Source: Deltaproteobacteria bacterium (GTDB lineage: Bacteria; JAEEML01). Taken from it: a DNA stretch of 28,490 bases. Shown here piece by piece: positions 15,800 to 23,282 of this stretch; the first letter of the stretch is position 1; each line of letters starts with the position of its first letter. Where the stretch lies: NCBI GenBank assembly GCA_016283195.1, contig JAEEML010000080.1:1-28490 (forward strand), in the 5' to 3' direction. The notes under the pieces were generated by a model, which saw only the letters and a program-made list of their open reading frames with translations, was not told the DNA's origin and did not search any database. The translations under genes and the position numbers were made by a program.

Positions 15800-16239
15800 C
15801 AGCTTACTCCTTTGGAACTATTGGCCTTTTCCACTAAACGGCTTATAAGTTCCTCAATATCTAAAGGACGAACAGCGGTACTCTCCTCGGCAGTACCGGC
15901 TGTTTCAGATTCTATATTGTCGGCTGGGAGAGATGTCAAAATCTGGCACCCTTCACCCAGGAGAAGCCCAAAATCGCGCTTTTTTTCCAGCGTGATGAGC
16001 GTGGCTATCTTGGCTGCTCCTGCCGGCTTAAAATGTAAAAGAGCACTTAAATCAAGTACGGTGATTACCCGCCCGCCTTGCGCTGTTAGGCCCAGTATTT
16101 CGGCGGCACATTGGGGAATTGGCACCAGTTCATTGGTATTTATTGGAGTGATGTGGCCGATTTCTTCTACTTGGAGACTGTATGCTTGACCAGCAGATTT
16201 AATAATAATTTTAGCATTGTTTTTGCTGTCAGCATCCAT
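15799..16239 (-). CDS. cheW: CheW-like chemosensory coupling protein
   Basis: A 146-residue protein whose first about 110 residues form a CheW fold: A-Y-S-L-Q-V-E-E-I-G-H-I, then V-P-I-P-Q, then A-E-I-L-G-L, then G-R-V-I-T-V-L-D-L-S-A-L-L with the usual V-I-x-V-x-D-L core. CheW links receptors to the CheA kinase. The C-terminal 40 residues are acidic and Ser/Glu-rich, longer than in enteric CheW. The start has AGAGGA upstream and lies nine bases past the receptor stop. It is a weakly conserved CheW, so the family call is good but the exact role is inferred from the flanking receptor and cheY genes. Confidence 0.87.
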   Translation of the reverse strand: MDADSKNNAKIIIKSAGQAYSLQVEEIGHITPINTNELVPIPQCAAEILGLTAQGGRVITVLDLSALLHFKPAGAAKIATLITLEKKRDFGLLLGEGCQILTSLPADNIESETAGTAEESTAVRPLDIEELISRLVEKANSSKGVS

Positions 16240-16248
16240 GCTGTCCTC

Positions 16249-17550
16249 TTAAACCGGAGTCTTTTCACTTTCGGAAATGGTAACGGCATCGCTTAAAGTA
16301 AAGCGATTGGTAATGGCTTGTAATTCCAAAGCTAGGCGGTTTAATTCCATAGCTCTTGACGTGAGCTCTTTAATAGAGGCCACTTGTCTTTTGGTAGCCA
16401 TAGTGACGGTGTTGGTGCGCTGATCATGACTATAGGCCAGGTCGGAGATGTGGCTTATAGCTTCCACCATCTCTTTGGCGCCTTCCAATTGGCCTTTGGT
16501 AATTTTGGAAATATCGCTGACCATTTCCGCGCCGCGCCTGGCTGTAATCTGGATATTTTCGAGCGAAGTGAGAATACTGTTCATCTCTTCGCGGCCGGCT
16601 GCCAGTTCGGTGGTGGATTCTCTGATGGCTAAGGAGGCGCTATCGGCTTGTTCTTTAAATTGCGTGATTAGAGCCGAAATTTGGTCGGCACTTCGTGAGG
16701 TAGTTTCCGATAGTTTGCGGATTTCTTCGGCGACAACGGCAAAACCGCGGCCATATTCTCCGGCCCGGGCTGCTTCGATAGTGGCATTTAAGGCCAGCAT
16801 ATTGGTTTGACTGGTTATTTTTGTAATAATAACAATGATTTTACCTATTTCATCCAATCTTTTGGTGAGCTCGTAAACCTCTTTGCTGGAGCTTTCCATT
16901 TTTTCAAAACCGAGGCGGAATTTATCAATGGCCAGTTTGGCGGTTTGGCTACCGCTATTGGCGGCTTCCGATGTTTCCCCGGAGGCGATGGCGGCATCTT
17001 CGGCGCTTTTGGTTGTGTGCTCAATGCCGGCGGCAATTTGGATAATTAAATTACTGGCTTGCAAAACCAATTGGGTTTGCTCTTCGGCGCCTTCGGCTAT
17101 TTTGGCGATGGAGAGAGCAATATCGGTAGAGGAACTGTCCACGGCATTAGTATTATTGGCCATGGTTTTGGCATTGACGATGAGCGCTTTTGAAGTGGTA
17201 CTTAAGTGGCTCACCAGCTCGCGAATTTGGGCCAGCATTTGGGTGACACTGGAGGAGAGAGTATCTATTTCATCGGGAATAATTGACTTTTTTTCCCATT
17301 TCTCCGGCTCGCTTAAGTTGCCTTGAATCACTCTGGTGGTGAGGCTTGAGAGGTGACGCAAGCTGGCAACAAAATGGGGAATAATGGTAAAATGACAAAT
17401 AAGCCCCAAAATAACAATAATGACCGCTAAAATGGCATAGCCCAGAGCCGGCGGGCTTCCGGCCGGTAACAGCGCAGGCAGGAGAACAGCAAAAAGCCCG
17501 GTAAGAGCCATGGCTCCAAACAGCAAAAATGTGAGTTTTATGCGTAACAT
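16249..17550 (-). CDS. Methyl-accepting chemotaxis protein without a periplasmic sensor domain
   Basis: A 433-residue receptor. Two membrane helices at about 4-26 and 34-56 are separated by only about seven residues, so there is no room for an external ligand-binding domain. A HAMP domain follows (about 57-110), then a long helical signalling domain. The conserved hairpin tip reads [16 protein letters not shown], with [12 protein letters not shown] after it. There is no C-terminal tether for CheR. It should form arrays with CheW and CheA and may sense a membrane or energy signal, or act through a partner. The ATG has GGAGAG upstream. First gene of an operon with cheW and cheY, with a good promoter of its own. 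Confidence 0.93.
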   Translation of the reverse strand: MLRIKLTFLLFGAMALTGLFAVLLPALLPAGSPPALGYAILAVIIVILGLICHFTIIPHFVASLRHLSSLTTRVIQGNLSEPEKWEKKSIIPDEIDTLSSSVTQMLAQIRELVSHLSTTSKALIVNAKTMANNTNAVDSSSTDIALSIAKIAEGAEEQTQLVLQASNLIIQIAAGIEHTTKSAEDAAIASGETSEAANSGSQTAKLAIDKFRLGFEKMESSSKEVYELTKRLDEIGKIIVIITKITSQTNMLALNATIEAARAGEYGRGFAVVAEEIRKLSETTSRSADQISALITQFKEQADSASLAIRESTTELAAGREEMNSILTSLENIQITARRGAEMVSDISKITKGQLEGAKEMVEAISHISDLAYSHDQRTNTVTMATKRQVASIKELTSRAMELNRLALELQAITNRFTLSDAVTISESEKTPV

Positions 17551-17587
17551 CTCTCTCCGCTCAGTGGCTATTTAAGCGCCGGGGGCC

Positions 17588-17616
17588 ATTTTACTCCAGG
17601 GAAAAAAGATGGTCAA
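17588..17616 (-). promoter_or_regulatory. Promoter of the receptor-cheW-cheY operon
   Basis: On the minus strand TTGACC (17611-17616) lies 17 bases from TAAAAT (17588-17593), each matching 5 of 6 consensus positions. It sits about 40 bases before the receptor start codon, so the chemosensory operon probably has its own housekeeping-type promoter separate from yccF. Confidence 0.65.
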
Positions 17617-17648
17617 ATAAAGGTAAAGAAGTATGGCAGCAAAATTTT

Positions 17649-18008
17649 TTAGCGGATATCCGAGCCGAAAGGCAGCAGGGAGAGCATGGCCAGTTTAAAG
17701 CACTGGAGGCCAAAAGGAATGCCGATGATGGTGGCGCAGCAGACGAGGCCGGCTGTGGCATAAGATATGGCGAGTTCCAGGCCGCCGACGATTATCCAAA
17801 TAATATTAACGATAAAAGAAAAAGAATTTTCTGACGGCACCACCTCGCGGCCAAAGGGCAGAAGGCTTAAAGAGGCCATTTTAAAACACTGTTTGCCAAC
17901 GGGGATGCCGATGATGGTGATGCACCACAAAAGGCCGAAAAGAGCCCAAAAAAGCCATGACCACCAGCCGATAAAAATAAGCCAAAGTATATTGCCAAGT
18001 GAACTCAT
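17649..18008 (-). CDS. YccF-family inner-membrane protein
   Basis: A 119-residue protein with two copies of the YccF domain. Each copy has hydrophobic helices and the motif T-I-I-G-I-P-x-G-x-Q-C-F-K followed by S-L-L-P-F-G, at about 31-54 and 90-117. The function of YccF is not established. The start ATG has a strong GGAGG site. It lies 51 bases downstream of the polysaccharide-export lipoprotein gene on the same strand, so co-transcription with it is likely. Confidence 0.9.
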   Translation of the reverse strand: MSSLGNILWLIFIGWWSWLFWALFGLLWCITIIGIPVGKQCFKMASLSLLPFGREVVPSENSFSFIVNIIWIIVGGLELAISYATAGLVCCATIIGIPFGLQCFKLAMLSLLPFGSDIR

Positions 18009-18059
18009 AATACCTCCATTTAAAGTTGTTAAGAGCCGGAACTTACCGCCAAAGAAAAA

Positions 18060-18695
18060 TCAGAAGAGACTTTGCGGAACGTAAATTATATCCCCCGGGC
18101 GGACGGCAAAATTCTTGCTGTTGCCTTTTAAAATATCTTCAATGCGCACCTCAAGACGCACTTCCTGGCCGTCGATAGCGCGGGTGACATTGATATTTTT
18201 GCGCGAGGCTTCTTTGGTAAAGCCGCCGGCTAAAGTGAGCGCCTGGATGACATTCATGCCATCGACATAAGTAAAGGTGCCGGGTTTTGATACTTCGCCA
18301 AAAACTGAAACTTTTTGCGAATTATATTCTTTAACAAAAACAGATACTTGGGGATTTATTAAATAATCGCCTGAAAGGGCGTTTTTAATGCTGCCGGCCA
18401 CCTCGGCGGCGGTCATGCCGCGCACATCCAAATGCCCCACTAAAGGAAACTGGATAGTGCCGTCGGGGCCAACGCGGTAAGTGGAGCTTAAATCTGGCTG
18501 ATTATAAACGCGCACTTCAAAGACATCATTGGGGCCGATTGTTTGGATGGTGGCTACGGCAGTCGGTGCTTCTGGGGCGGAAATCGGGGCAGTGGTGACG
18601 GTGACGCCGCTCTTTGGCGACTTTGGGCCGCCGCCGCAGGCGCCAAGTGCCACCAGCACGAAATATAGGTAAAAATGTTTAGCCCCAGCTTGCAT
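18060..18695 (-). CDS. Wza-like polysaccharide export lipoprotein
   Basis: About 211 residues. The N-terminus has a signal sequence ending in the lipobox L-G-A-C20, so the protein is lipid-anchored, probably in the outer membrane. A Gly/Pro/Ala/Thr-rich linker follows. The polysaccharide-export domain begins I-G-P-N-D-V-F-E-V-R-V-Y and includes R-V-G-P-D-G-T-I-Q-F-P-L-V-G. A SLBB-type domain follows (V-S-V-F-G-E-V-S-K-P-G-T-F), ending R-P-G-D-I-I-Y-V-P. In the family such proteins form the exit channel for capsule or exopolysaccharide. It is shorter than E. coli Wza and lacks its C-terminal membrane helix, as do many relatives. A much longer frame upstream (to 19115) was rejected because ATG 18695 has GGAGG and an extended -10 promoter. 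No Wzc or polymerase gene is nearby. Confidence 0.9.
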   Translation of the reverse strand: MQAGAKHFYLYFVLVALGACGGGPKSPKSGVTVTTAPISAPEAPTAVATIQTIGPNDVFEVRVYNQPDLSSTYRVGPDGTIQFPLVGHLDVRGMTAAEVAGSIKNALSGDYLINPQVSVFVKEYNSQKVSVFGEVSKPGTFTYVDGMNVIQALTLAGGFTKEASRKNINVTRAIDGQEVRLEVRIEDILKGNSKNFAVRPGDIIYVPQSLF

Positions 18696-18714
18696 AAAAG
18701 CCTCCGAAAAAAGT

Positions 18715-18743
18715 ATTATAGCAGATTGCTGTTTTTTGGACAA
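18715..18743 (-). promoter_or_regulatory. Promoter of the polysaccharide export gene
   Basis: On the minus strand TTGTCC (18738-18743, 4 of 6) lies 17 bases from a perfect TATAAT (18715-18720) preceded by TGC, an extended -10. The start codon is about 20 bases past the -10. The rmlD-like gene is divergent, and its promoter must lie in the same 96-base region, though I cannot place it firmly. Confidence 0.7.
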
Positions 18744-18791
18744 TCTTATATCTTTTTTTCGTCCCGCAAGGGCGGTGATGAGGGAGGCAAA

Positions 18792-19640
18792 ATGCGTATT
18801 TTGGTAATCGGTTCGGCCGGGCAACTGGCTAAAGAAATTATAGCTCTCGGGCCGGCGTTTGGCCACGAGATAATAGCTCCCGGTGAAAAAGAGCTGGATT
18901 TGACGGCGCGGGACAGCCTGGCTGCCATATTGGAGCAAAAAGCGCCAGAGGCAGTTATTAACTGCGCCGCCTACAATCAGGTGGATAAAGCCGAAGAAAA
19001 CCCGGAGCTGGCTATGGAAATAAACGGCTATGCCGTGGGGCGGCTGGCCGCTCTTTGCCGCGCTATGGGCATATTTCTGGTGCATTACGGCAGCGACTAC
19101 GTTTTTGATGGCCAAAAAGAAGATTTTTATCAGGAAGATGATGCGCTAAATCCCATAAATGTCTATGGTAAAAGTAAAGCGCTCGGCGAGGAGCTTTTGG
19201 CTAAAGAGCTGGGGCCGGAGCGCAGCCTCCTCTTTAGACTCAGCTGGGTTTTTGGCCGCGGGCCGCAAAATTTTCTCTATAAATTATCCGGCTGGGCGCA
19301 AAAACAGGCCAAACTCAAAGTGGTGTATGATCAAATTTCGGTGCCCACTTATACTGTTCATGTGGCCTCTTGGACTTATAAAGCCCTGGCGGCCGGCCTT
19401 ACCGGCCTTTACCACATGGTGCCTTCTGGCTATGCTTCGCGCTATGAAGTAGCCCGCTATTATTTTAGCTGCCTCGGCCTTAGCCCCTTGGTTTTGCCCG
19501 TCCCATCTGATTATTTTCCTACAGCGGCCAGGCGTCCGCTCTTTACCGCTATGAGTAATGAAAAATTGGTGCAAAAACTGGGGGCGCTGCCTGAATGGCA
19601 AATAGGGGTAAGGGAGTATAGTGAGCATATCTCCGGTTAA
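18792..19640 (+). CDS. RmlD-type dTDP-4-dehydrorhamnose reductase / NAD(P)-dependent sugar reductase
   Basis: A 282-residue short-chain (extended SDR) enzyme of RmlD length. The Rossmann motif I-G-S-A-G-Q-L sits at the N-terminus, and I-N-C-A-A-Y-N-Q-V-D-K-A-E, G-S-D-Y-V-F-D-G and the catalytic Y125-x3-K129 pair are in order, with R-L-S-W-V-F-G after it. RmlD makes dTDP-L-rhamnose from the 4-keto sugar in the last step of the rml pathway. The start ATG has GGGAGG upstream; the longer frame from 18675 was rejected. It is divergent from a polysaccharide export lipoprotein, which supports a cell-surface sugar role, but rmlA, rmlB and rmlC are not in the window, so the substrate is not certain. 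Confidence 0.9.
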   Translation: MRILVIGSAGQLAKEIIALGPAFGHEIIAPGEKELDLTARDSLAAILEQKAPEAVINCAAYNQVDKAEENPELAMEINGYAVGRLAALCRAMGIFLVHYGSDYVFDGQKEDFYQEDDALNPINVYGKSKALGEELLAKELGPERSLLFRLSWVFGRGPQNFLYKLSGWAQKQAKLKVVYDQISVPTYTVHVASWTYKALAAGLTGLYHMVPSGYASRYEVARYYFSCLGLSPLVLPVPSDYFPTAARRPLFTAMSNEKLVQKLGALPEWQIGVREYSEHISG

Positions 19641-19652
19641 AGGCTGCTTGCG

Positions 19653-20891
19653 CTAGTCATTCTTTACGCAACGTGCCGCTAGCCCATAGTCTTTGTTGCC
19701 ATAGGTGATACTTGCCTGCGTGGTAGATTCGGAATCTAATTGCAGATAATAGGCGTAGAAGAAATCGTATTCGGTCGCTGGTGTAACCGACCAAAATTGC
19801 ACTTCCTCACCAACATATTGATATCCATCGCCAAAACGGCCATAACTGCCGGCGGGGAGAGCGTTGAAGTTAAAATCATCGCCCCCTTCTTCGCTATAAT
19901 TGGTCCAGGCCTTGCTTTTGGCGATAAGAGCTAAAAATGCATTCTCACTGCTGCGCTTTTCATCGACATAATTGAGCAAATCATCAAGTTCCTTTTTTGT
20001 TGGCATATGCCAGCCTCTGGGGCAGAAAGTCACATTGGTTACTGTTGACCAGTTATAGAGGAGGCCGTAAGCATCATCTTTAGTCCGGTAAAATGTGCCG
20101 ACTTCCCGGGCATAATTTTCGGCCATCCATTCATGACAATTAATCATGGTTGTTTTGTACTCGTGATTGTTGTCGCGCTCATCTTTTAATGAACTGATGG
20201 TGCCATCAGGAATTTTGCACTCATCACAATTCTCGCCGGTCATGAGCTGGTTTTCACACTCATTGCAATCATTGCCTGCCCAGCCGGCGGCGCAGGTATC
20301 GCAGTAAGTGCCATCCCAATGAGGATTGCAGGAACAATTACCAGTGCCATCTTTGCCATCATTGCAAGTGCCGTTTTGGCATTTGCAAGGATTCTCACAT
20401 TTTGGGCCCCAAAATCCGGCTGGGCAATCATCTCCTGATAGTGGTACGCAGAAAAGAGAACCGTTACCGGTTTTGCTGCAAGTGGTATTTTCTTGGCATA
20501 TCCAAGCTACCAACTGACCATTTTTGCACTGCATACCATGGCGATCGTTAGTATTGCAGTATTGATCGGCTATAGTGCAGGGGGTATCCTGGTCGGTATT
20601 GGTATCCTGGTCAGTATTGGTATCCTTATCGGTGTTGGTATCCTTATCAGTATTGGTATCCTTATCGGTGTTGGTATCCTTATCAGTATTGGTATCCTTA
20701 TCAGTATTGGTATCCTTATCAGTATTGGTATCCTTATCAGTATTGGTATCCTTATCGGTGTTATTGTTCGCAGCCGGTTTATTTTGCCCGTTTTTATTAC
20801 CGGGCTCTTGGGTGGGATTATCCTGGCCGCAAGCGGCAAGCACCAAAAAGAGTGCGGCAGAAAGTGTTAAGAATTGTTTTGTTTTTAGCAT
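19653..20891 (-). CDS. EGF-like and FISUMP-domain lipoprotein with NTDKDT repeats
   Basis: About 412 residues. Signal sequence ends L-A-A-C21, a strong lipobox. After a short Asn-rich stretch, ten six-residue repeats (mostly N-T-D-K-D-T, last two N-T-D-Q-D-T; residues about 44-103) form an acidic linker. A Cys-rich region (about 105-225) holds EGF/laminin-like units such as C-P-A-G-F-W-G-P-K-C and C-S-C-N-P-H-W-D-G-T-Y-C. The C-terminal about 170 residues match the FISUMP (Fibrobacter succinogenes paralogous) domain: A-Y-G-L-L-Y-N-W, C-P-R-G-W-H-M-P-T-K-K-E-L, and the end Y-G-L-A-A-R-C-V-K. The function of FISUMP is unknown; the build suggests surface display. ATG 20891 is chosen for its AAGGAG site. 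Divergent from the NtrC-type regulator. Confidence 0.88.
   Translation of the reverse strand: MLKTKQFLTLSAALFLVLAACGQDNPTQEPGNKNGQNKPAANNNTDKDTNTDKDTNTDKDTNTDKDTNTDKDTNTDKDTNTDKDTNTDKDTNTDQDTNTDQDTPCTIADQYCNTNDRHGMQCKNGQLVAWICQENTTCSKTGNGSLFCVPLSGDDCPAGFWGPKCENPCKCQNGTCNDGKDGTGNCSCNPHWDGTYCDTCAAGWAGNDCNECENQLMTGENCDECKIPDGTISSLKDERDNNHEYKTTMINCHEWMAENYAREVGTFYRTKDDAYGLLYNWSTVTNVTFCPRGWHMPTKKELDDLLNYVDEKRSSENAFLALIAKSKAWTNYSEEGGDDFNFNALPAGSYGRFGDGYQYVGEEVQFWSVTPATEYDFFYAYYLQLDSESTTQASITYGNKDYGLAARCVKND
20583..20762. repeat. 18-bp tandem repeat, 10 units, inside the FISUMP lipoprotein gene
   Basis: Ten units of GGTATCCTTATC(A/G)GT(A/G)TT on the plus strand, at 20583 and every 18 bases. The first two carry CTGG in place of CTTA (giving Gln for Lys). 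A/G variants alternate. The repeat stays in frame and codes the N-T-D-K-D-T units on the minus strand. Confidence 0.97.
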
Positions 20892-20942
20892 ATTGTCTCC
20901 TTTTCTCGTGAGCCATATTAGTTGTTTCTCACGCGGCCAAGG

Positions 20943-20972
20943 GGTATAGAGTAAAAGCATAGTTCTAGTCAA
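20943..20972 (-). promoter_or_regulatory. Possible promoter of the FISUMP lipoprotein gene
   Basis: On the minus strand TTGACT (20967-20972) lies 18 bases from TATACC (20943-20948). Downstream, CGTGAG (20907-20912) and CTCACG (20928-20933) form an inverted repeat in the leader just before the ribosome binding site. Confidence 0.45.
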
Positions 20973-21068
20973 GCTGCGCAGTAATATGCTGAATTTAAAG
21001 GCTTTTATAAGTATGACTGAAATTTCTTGTAAGGCTGTTTGTGTGTTCAGAGGCTATTTTTACACCTC

Positions 21069-21097
21069 TTGAAAAAAAGCTTTCGATCTAATATCAT
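21069..21097 (+). promoter_or_regulatory. Promoter of the NtrC-type regulator
   Basis: TTGAAA (21069-21074) lies 17 bases from TATCAT (21092-21097), each 5 of 6 to consensus. The start codon follows 24 bases later, with GAAAGGAAG as ribosome binding site. The region 20973-21068 shows no gene. Confidence 0.6.
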
Positions 21098-21121
21098 TCT
21101 GCCCGAAAGGAAGCTCTTGAT

Positions 21122-22555
21122 ATGGAGTTACGCATACTCGTTATCGAAGATGATGAAAACAGCCGGGCCATTGTAGAGAATTATCTGGAAGACGAGCAGT
21201 ACCAGCTTATTATGATGTCCGACGGCGAAAGTGCCGAGGAATATTTAAAAACCGAGCACGTTGACGCCATTATTACCGATGTCGGTTTGCCGGGAATGCA
21301 GGGCGATGCCATAGTAAAAAAAATCCATGAGGCTTATCCTTTTGTGCCTATTATGGTTATTACTGGCAACGGTTCACTTGATGGCGCTGTGCGTTTTATT
21401 AACTTAGGCGCTTCGGATTATTTAACAAAACCATTTACAAAACAAGTGCTTAAGCATCGTATGCGCATGCTGGCCAAGCAGGTGGAGCTTTCGATTGAGC
21501 TCAATCAGTTGCAAAACAGAGTGCAGCGCGATGAACTTAGTTCCATTATCGGCCAGCATCCCTCCATGCGCCGGCTCATGGCCATGGTTCCTTCGGTGGC
21601 CCAGACCGATGCCTCGGTGCTCATTTTGGGCGAAAGTGGCACCGGTAAGGAGATGATGGCCCGGGCCATTCACAGTATTTCCAAAAGAAGCGGCCGTAAA
21701 TTCGTGGCTTTAAACTGCGGCGCTCTGCCGGAACAGCTGATGGAGAGTGAGCTTTTCGGCTATAAAAAAGGGGCCTTTACCGATGCCAAGCAAGATCGCC
21801 CCGGTCTTTTGGAAGAAGCGGATATGGGCACGCTCTTTTTAGACGAAGTGGGCGAAATGAATATGTCTATTCAGGTGAAATTCTTGCGCTTTTTGCAGGA
21901 AAAAGAGTATCGCCCGCTTGGCTCTAACGTGAATAAAAAGGCCAATGTGCGCATAATTAGCGCCACTAATAAAAATTTACAAAACATGGTAAGGGAGGGC
22001 ACTTTCAGAGAGGATCTCTATTACCGCTTAAATGTGGTGCCGGTGCAACTGCCGCCGCTTAGAGAACGGCGCAGCGATGTGCCCATTCTGGTGGCCCACT
22101 ATATGCAAAAATTTTCTCTGGAATATGAAAAGCCCATTGAGCACGTTTCCGAGGAGCTGCTTAGTGCCCTTATTGATTATAACTGGCCGGGCAATATTCG
22201 TGAACTCATAAACACGGTGCAGCGCCTGGTGATTATGAGTAACGGCACCGTTTTAAACCTTGATGCTCTCGATAACATCAGCTTTATGGGCGGTATAGCA
22301 CGCTCCGATGAGCAGCCGGAAAAAGATTCTAAGCAATTTCTTGAAAGTGCGGATGAAAAAGTTAATTTAGACGGCGATATAGGCTCCTTTAAAGAAGAAA
22401 AAGAGCGGGTGGTGACTAAATTTGAGCGCCGCTATATTGATAAAGTTCTCAAAATTTCCGGCGGGAATATATCGCAAGCCGCGCGGAAAGCTAAGATGGA
22501 TCGTAAGAACTTCTGGCAGCTGATGAAAAAATATGGTATCGAGGCAAGGGCTTAA
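21122..22555 (+). CDS. NtrC-type sigma-54-dependent response regulator
   Basis: A 477-residue regulator. Receiver (about 1-120) has D10-D11, phospho-acceptor D53 and a Lys in L-T-K-P-F. The AAA+ domain (about 140-370) has Walker A G-E-S-G-T-G-K (170-176), Walker B L-F-L-D-E-V-G-E and the N-W-P-G-N-I-R-E-L motif. The sigma-54 contact loop reads G-A-F-T-D-A (217-222), with Asp221 where Gly is usual in GAFTGA. The C-terminal Fis-type HTH has I-S-Q-A-A-R-K-A-K-M-D-R-K-N-F. It should activate sigma-54 promoters after phosphorylation by a histidine kinase. No kinase gene adjoins it. It runs divergent from the FISUMP lipoprotein, a possible target, and is followed 64 bases later by the riboflavin genes. 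Confidence 0.93.
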   Translation: MELRILVIEDDENSRAIVENYLEDEQYQLIMMSDGESAEEYLKTEHVDAIITDVGLPGMQGDAIVKKIHEAYPFVPIMVITGNGSLDGAVRFINLGASDYLTKPFTKQVLKHRMRMLAKQVELSIELNQLQNRVQRDELSSIIGQHPSMRRLMAMVPSVAQTDASVLILGESGTGKEMMARAIHSISKRSGRKFVALNCGALPEQLMESELFGYKKGAFTDAKQDRPGLLEEADMGTLFLDEVGEMNMSIQVKFLRFLQEKEYRPLGSNVNKKANVRIISATNKNLQNMVREGTFREDLYYRLNVVPVQLPPLRERRSDVPILVAHYMQKFSLEYEKPIEHVSEELLSALIDYNWPGNIRELINTVQRLVIMSNGTVLNLDALDNISFMGGIARSDEQPEKDSKQFLESADEKVNLDGDIGSFKEEKERVVTKFERRYIDKVLKISGGNISQAARKAKMDRKNFWQLMKKYGIEARA

Positions 22556-22619
22556 AGAAACCGGCCTGTTTACTGCCGGCTGATAGAGGCCTTTATTTAA
22601 TAAATACGGTGAGTTATAG

Positions 22620-23282
22620 ATGTTTACCGGCCTGGTTGAACATGTTGGCGAGGTGTTAAGCGTAAGCGGCAACGATCCGCTAAAGCTATCTATTGCCATT
22701 CCGCCGGCCTGGGGCCTTTTGCCCATAGGCTGCTCGGTGGCGGTGGACGGCGTCTGCCTGACGGTCATAGAGCGGCGCCTTGGCGCTTTTACCGCCGATG
22801 TGGGCGCGGAAACCTGGCAGCGCACAGCGCTCAGCGGCTTGAAAAGTGCCTCTTTGGTGCACCTGGAACGGCCGCTGCGCTTGGGGGCTCCGCTAGATGG
22901 TCACCTGGTTTTGGGCCATGTTGATGGCCTGGCCTCTTTTTTAAAAAGCGAGCCGCAGGGGGCCACAACTTATCTTTTTTTTGCTGCTCCGCCGGACCTC
23001 ATCTCCATGATCGCTCCGCAAGGTTCGGTGGCTCTGGCCGGCGTTTCGCTTACTGTGGTGAATGTGGATAATAATAAATCCACTTTTTCTGTAGCTATAG
23101 TGCCGCACACCTTGCAAAATACCAAATTAGGAGCTCTTAAGGCCGGCGCGCCGGTGAATATTGAAGTTGACCCGCTGGCCCGCTATGTAAAGCAGGCGCT
23201 GTCTATATTGTCCTTGCAGAAAGAAAAGCAGCAATCTCCGGGAATTACAATGGAACTTTTGCAAAAAGGAGGCTACTTGTGA
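22620..23282 (+). CDS. ribE: Riboflavin synthase, alpha subunit
   Basis: A 220-residue protein with two lumazine-binding repeats. The first starts with the family signature M-F-T-G-L-V-E-H-V-G and the second has G-H-L-V-L-G-H-V-D-G. It converts two molecules of 6,7-dimethyl-8-ribityllumazine into riboflavin and a pyrimidine. The ATG has GGTGAG upstream. The stop overlaps the next start as GTGA, showing coupling to ribBA. The 64 bases before the gene are too short for an FMN riboswitch, and I see none. ribD is missing from this cluster. Confidence 0.96.
   Translation: MFTGLVEHVGEVLSVSGNDPLKLSIAIPPAWGLLPIGCSVAVDGVCLTVIERRLGAFTADVGAETWQRTALSGLKSASLVHLERPLRLGAPLDGHLVLGHVDGLASFLKSEPQGATTYLFFAAPPDLISMIAPQGSVALAGVSLTVVNVDNNKSTFSVAIVPHTLQNTKLGALKAGAPVNIEVDPLARYVKQALSILSLQKEKQQSPGITMELLQKGGYL

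Noticed and set aside
18696-19115. N-terminal extension of the polysaccharide export protein
   Set aside because: It is antisense to the RmlD-type gene, and the lipoprotein signal with GGAGG site begins at 18695.
20583-20762. CRISPR array
   Set aside because: Units of 18 bp are directly abutting with no unique spacers and lie in a coding frame.
20493-20949. Open frames on both strands across the 18-bp repeat
   Set aside because: Repeat shadows of the FISUMP lipoprotein gene, without a ribosome binding site or recognisable domain.
22556-22619. FMN riboswitch or terminator before ribE
   Set aside because: Only 64 bases, with a weak 5-bp stem (CCGGC/GCCGG) lacking a T-run; no riboswitch core seen.
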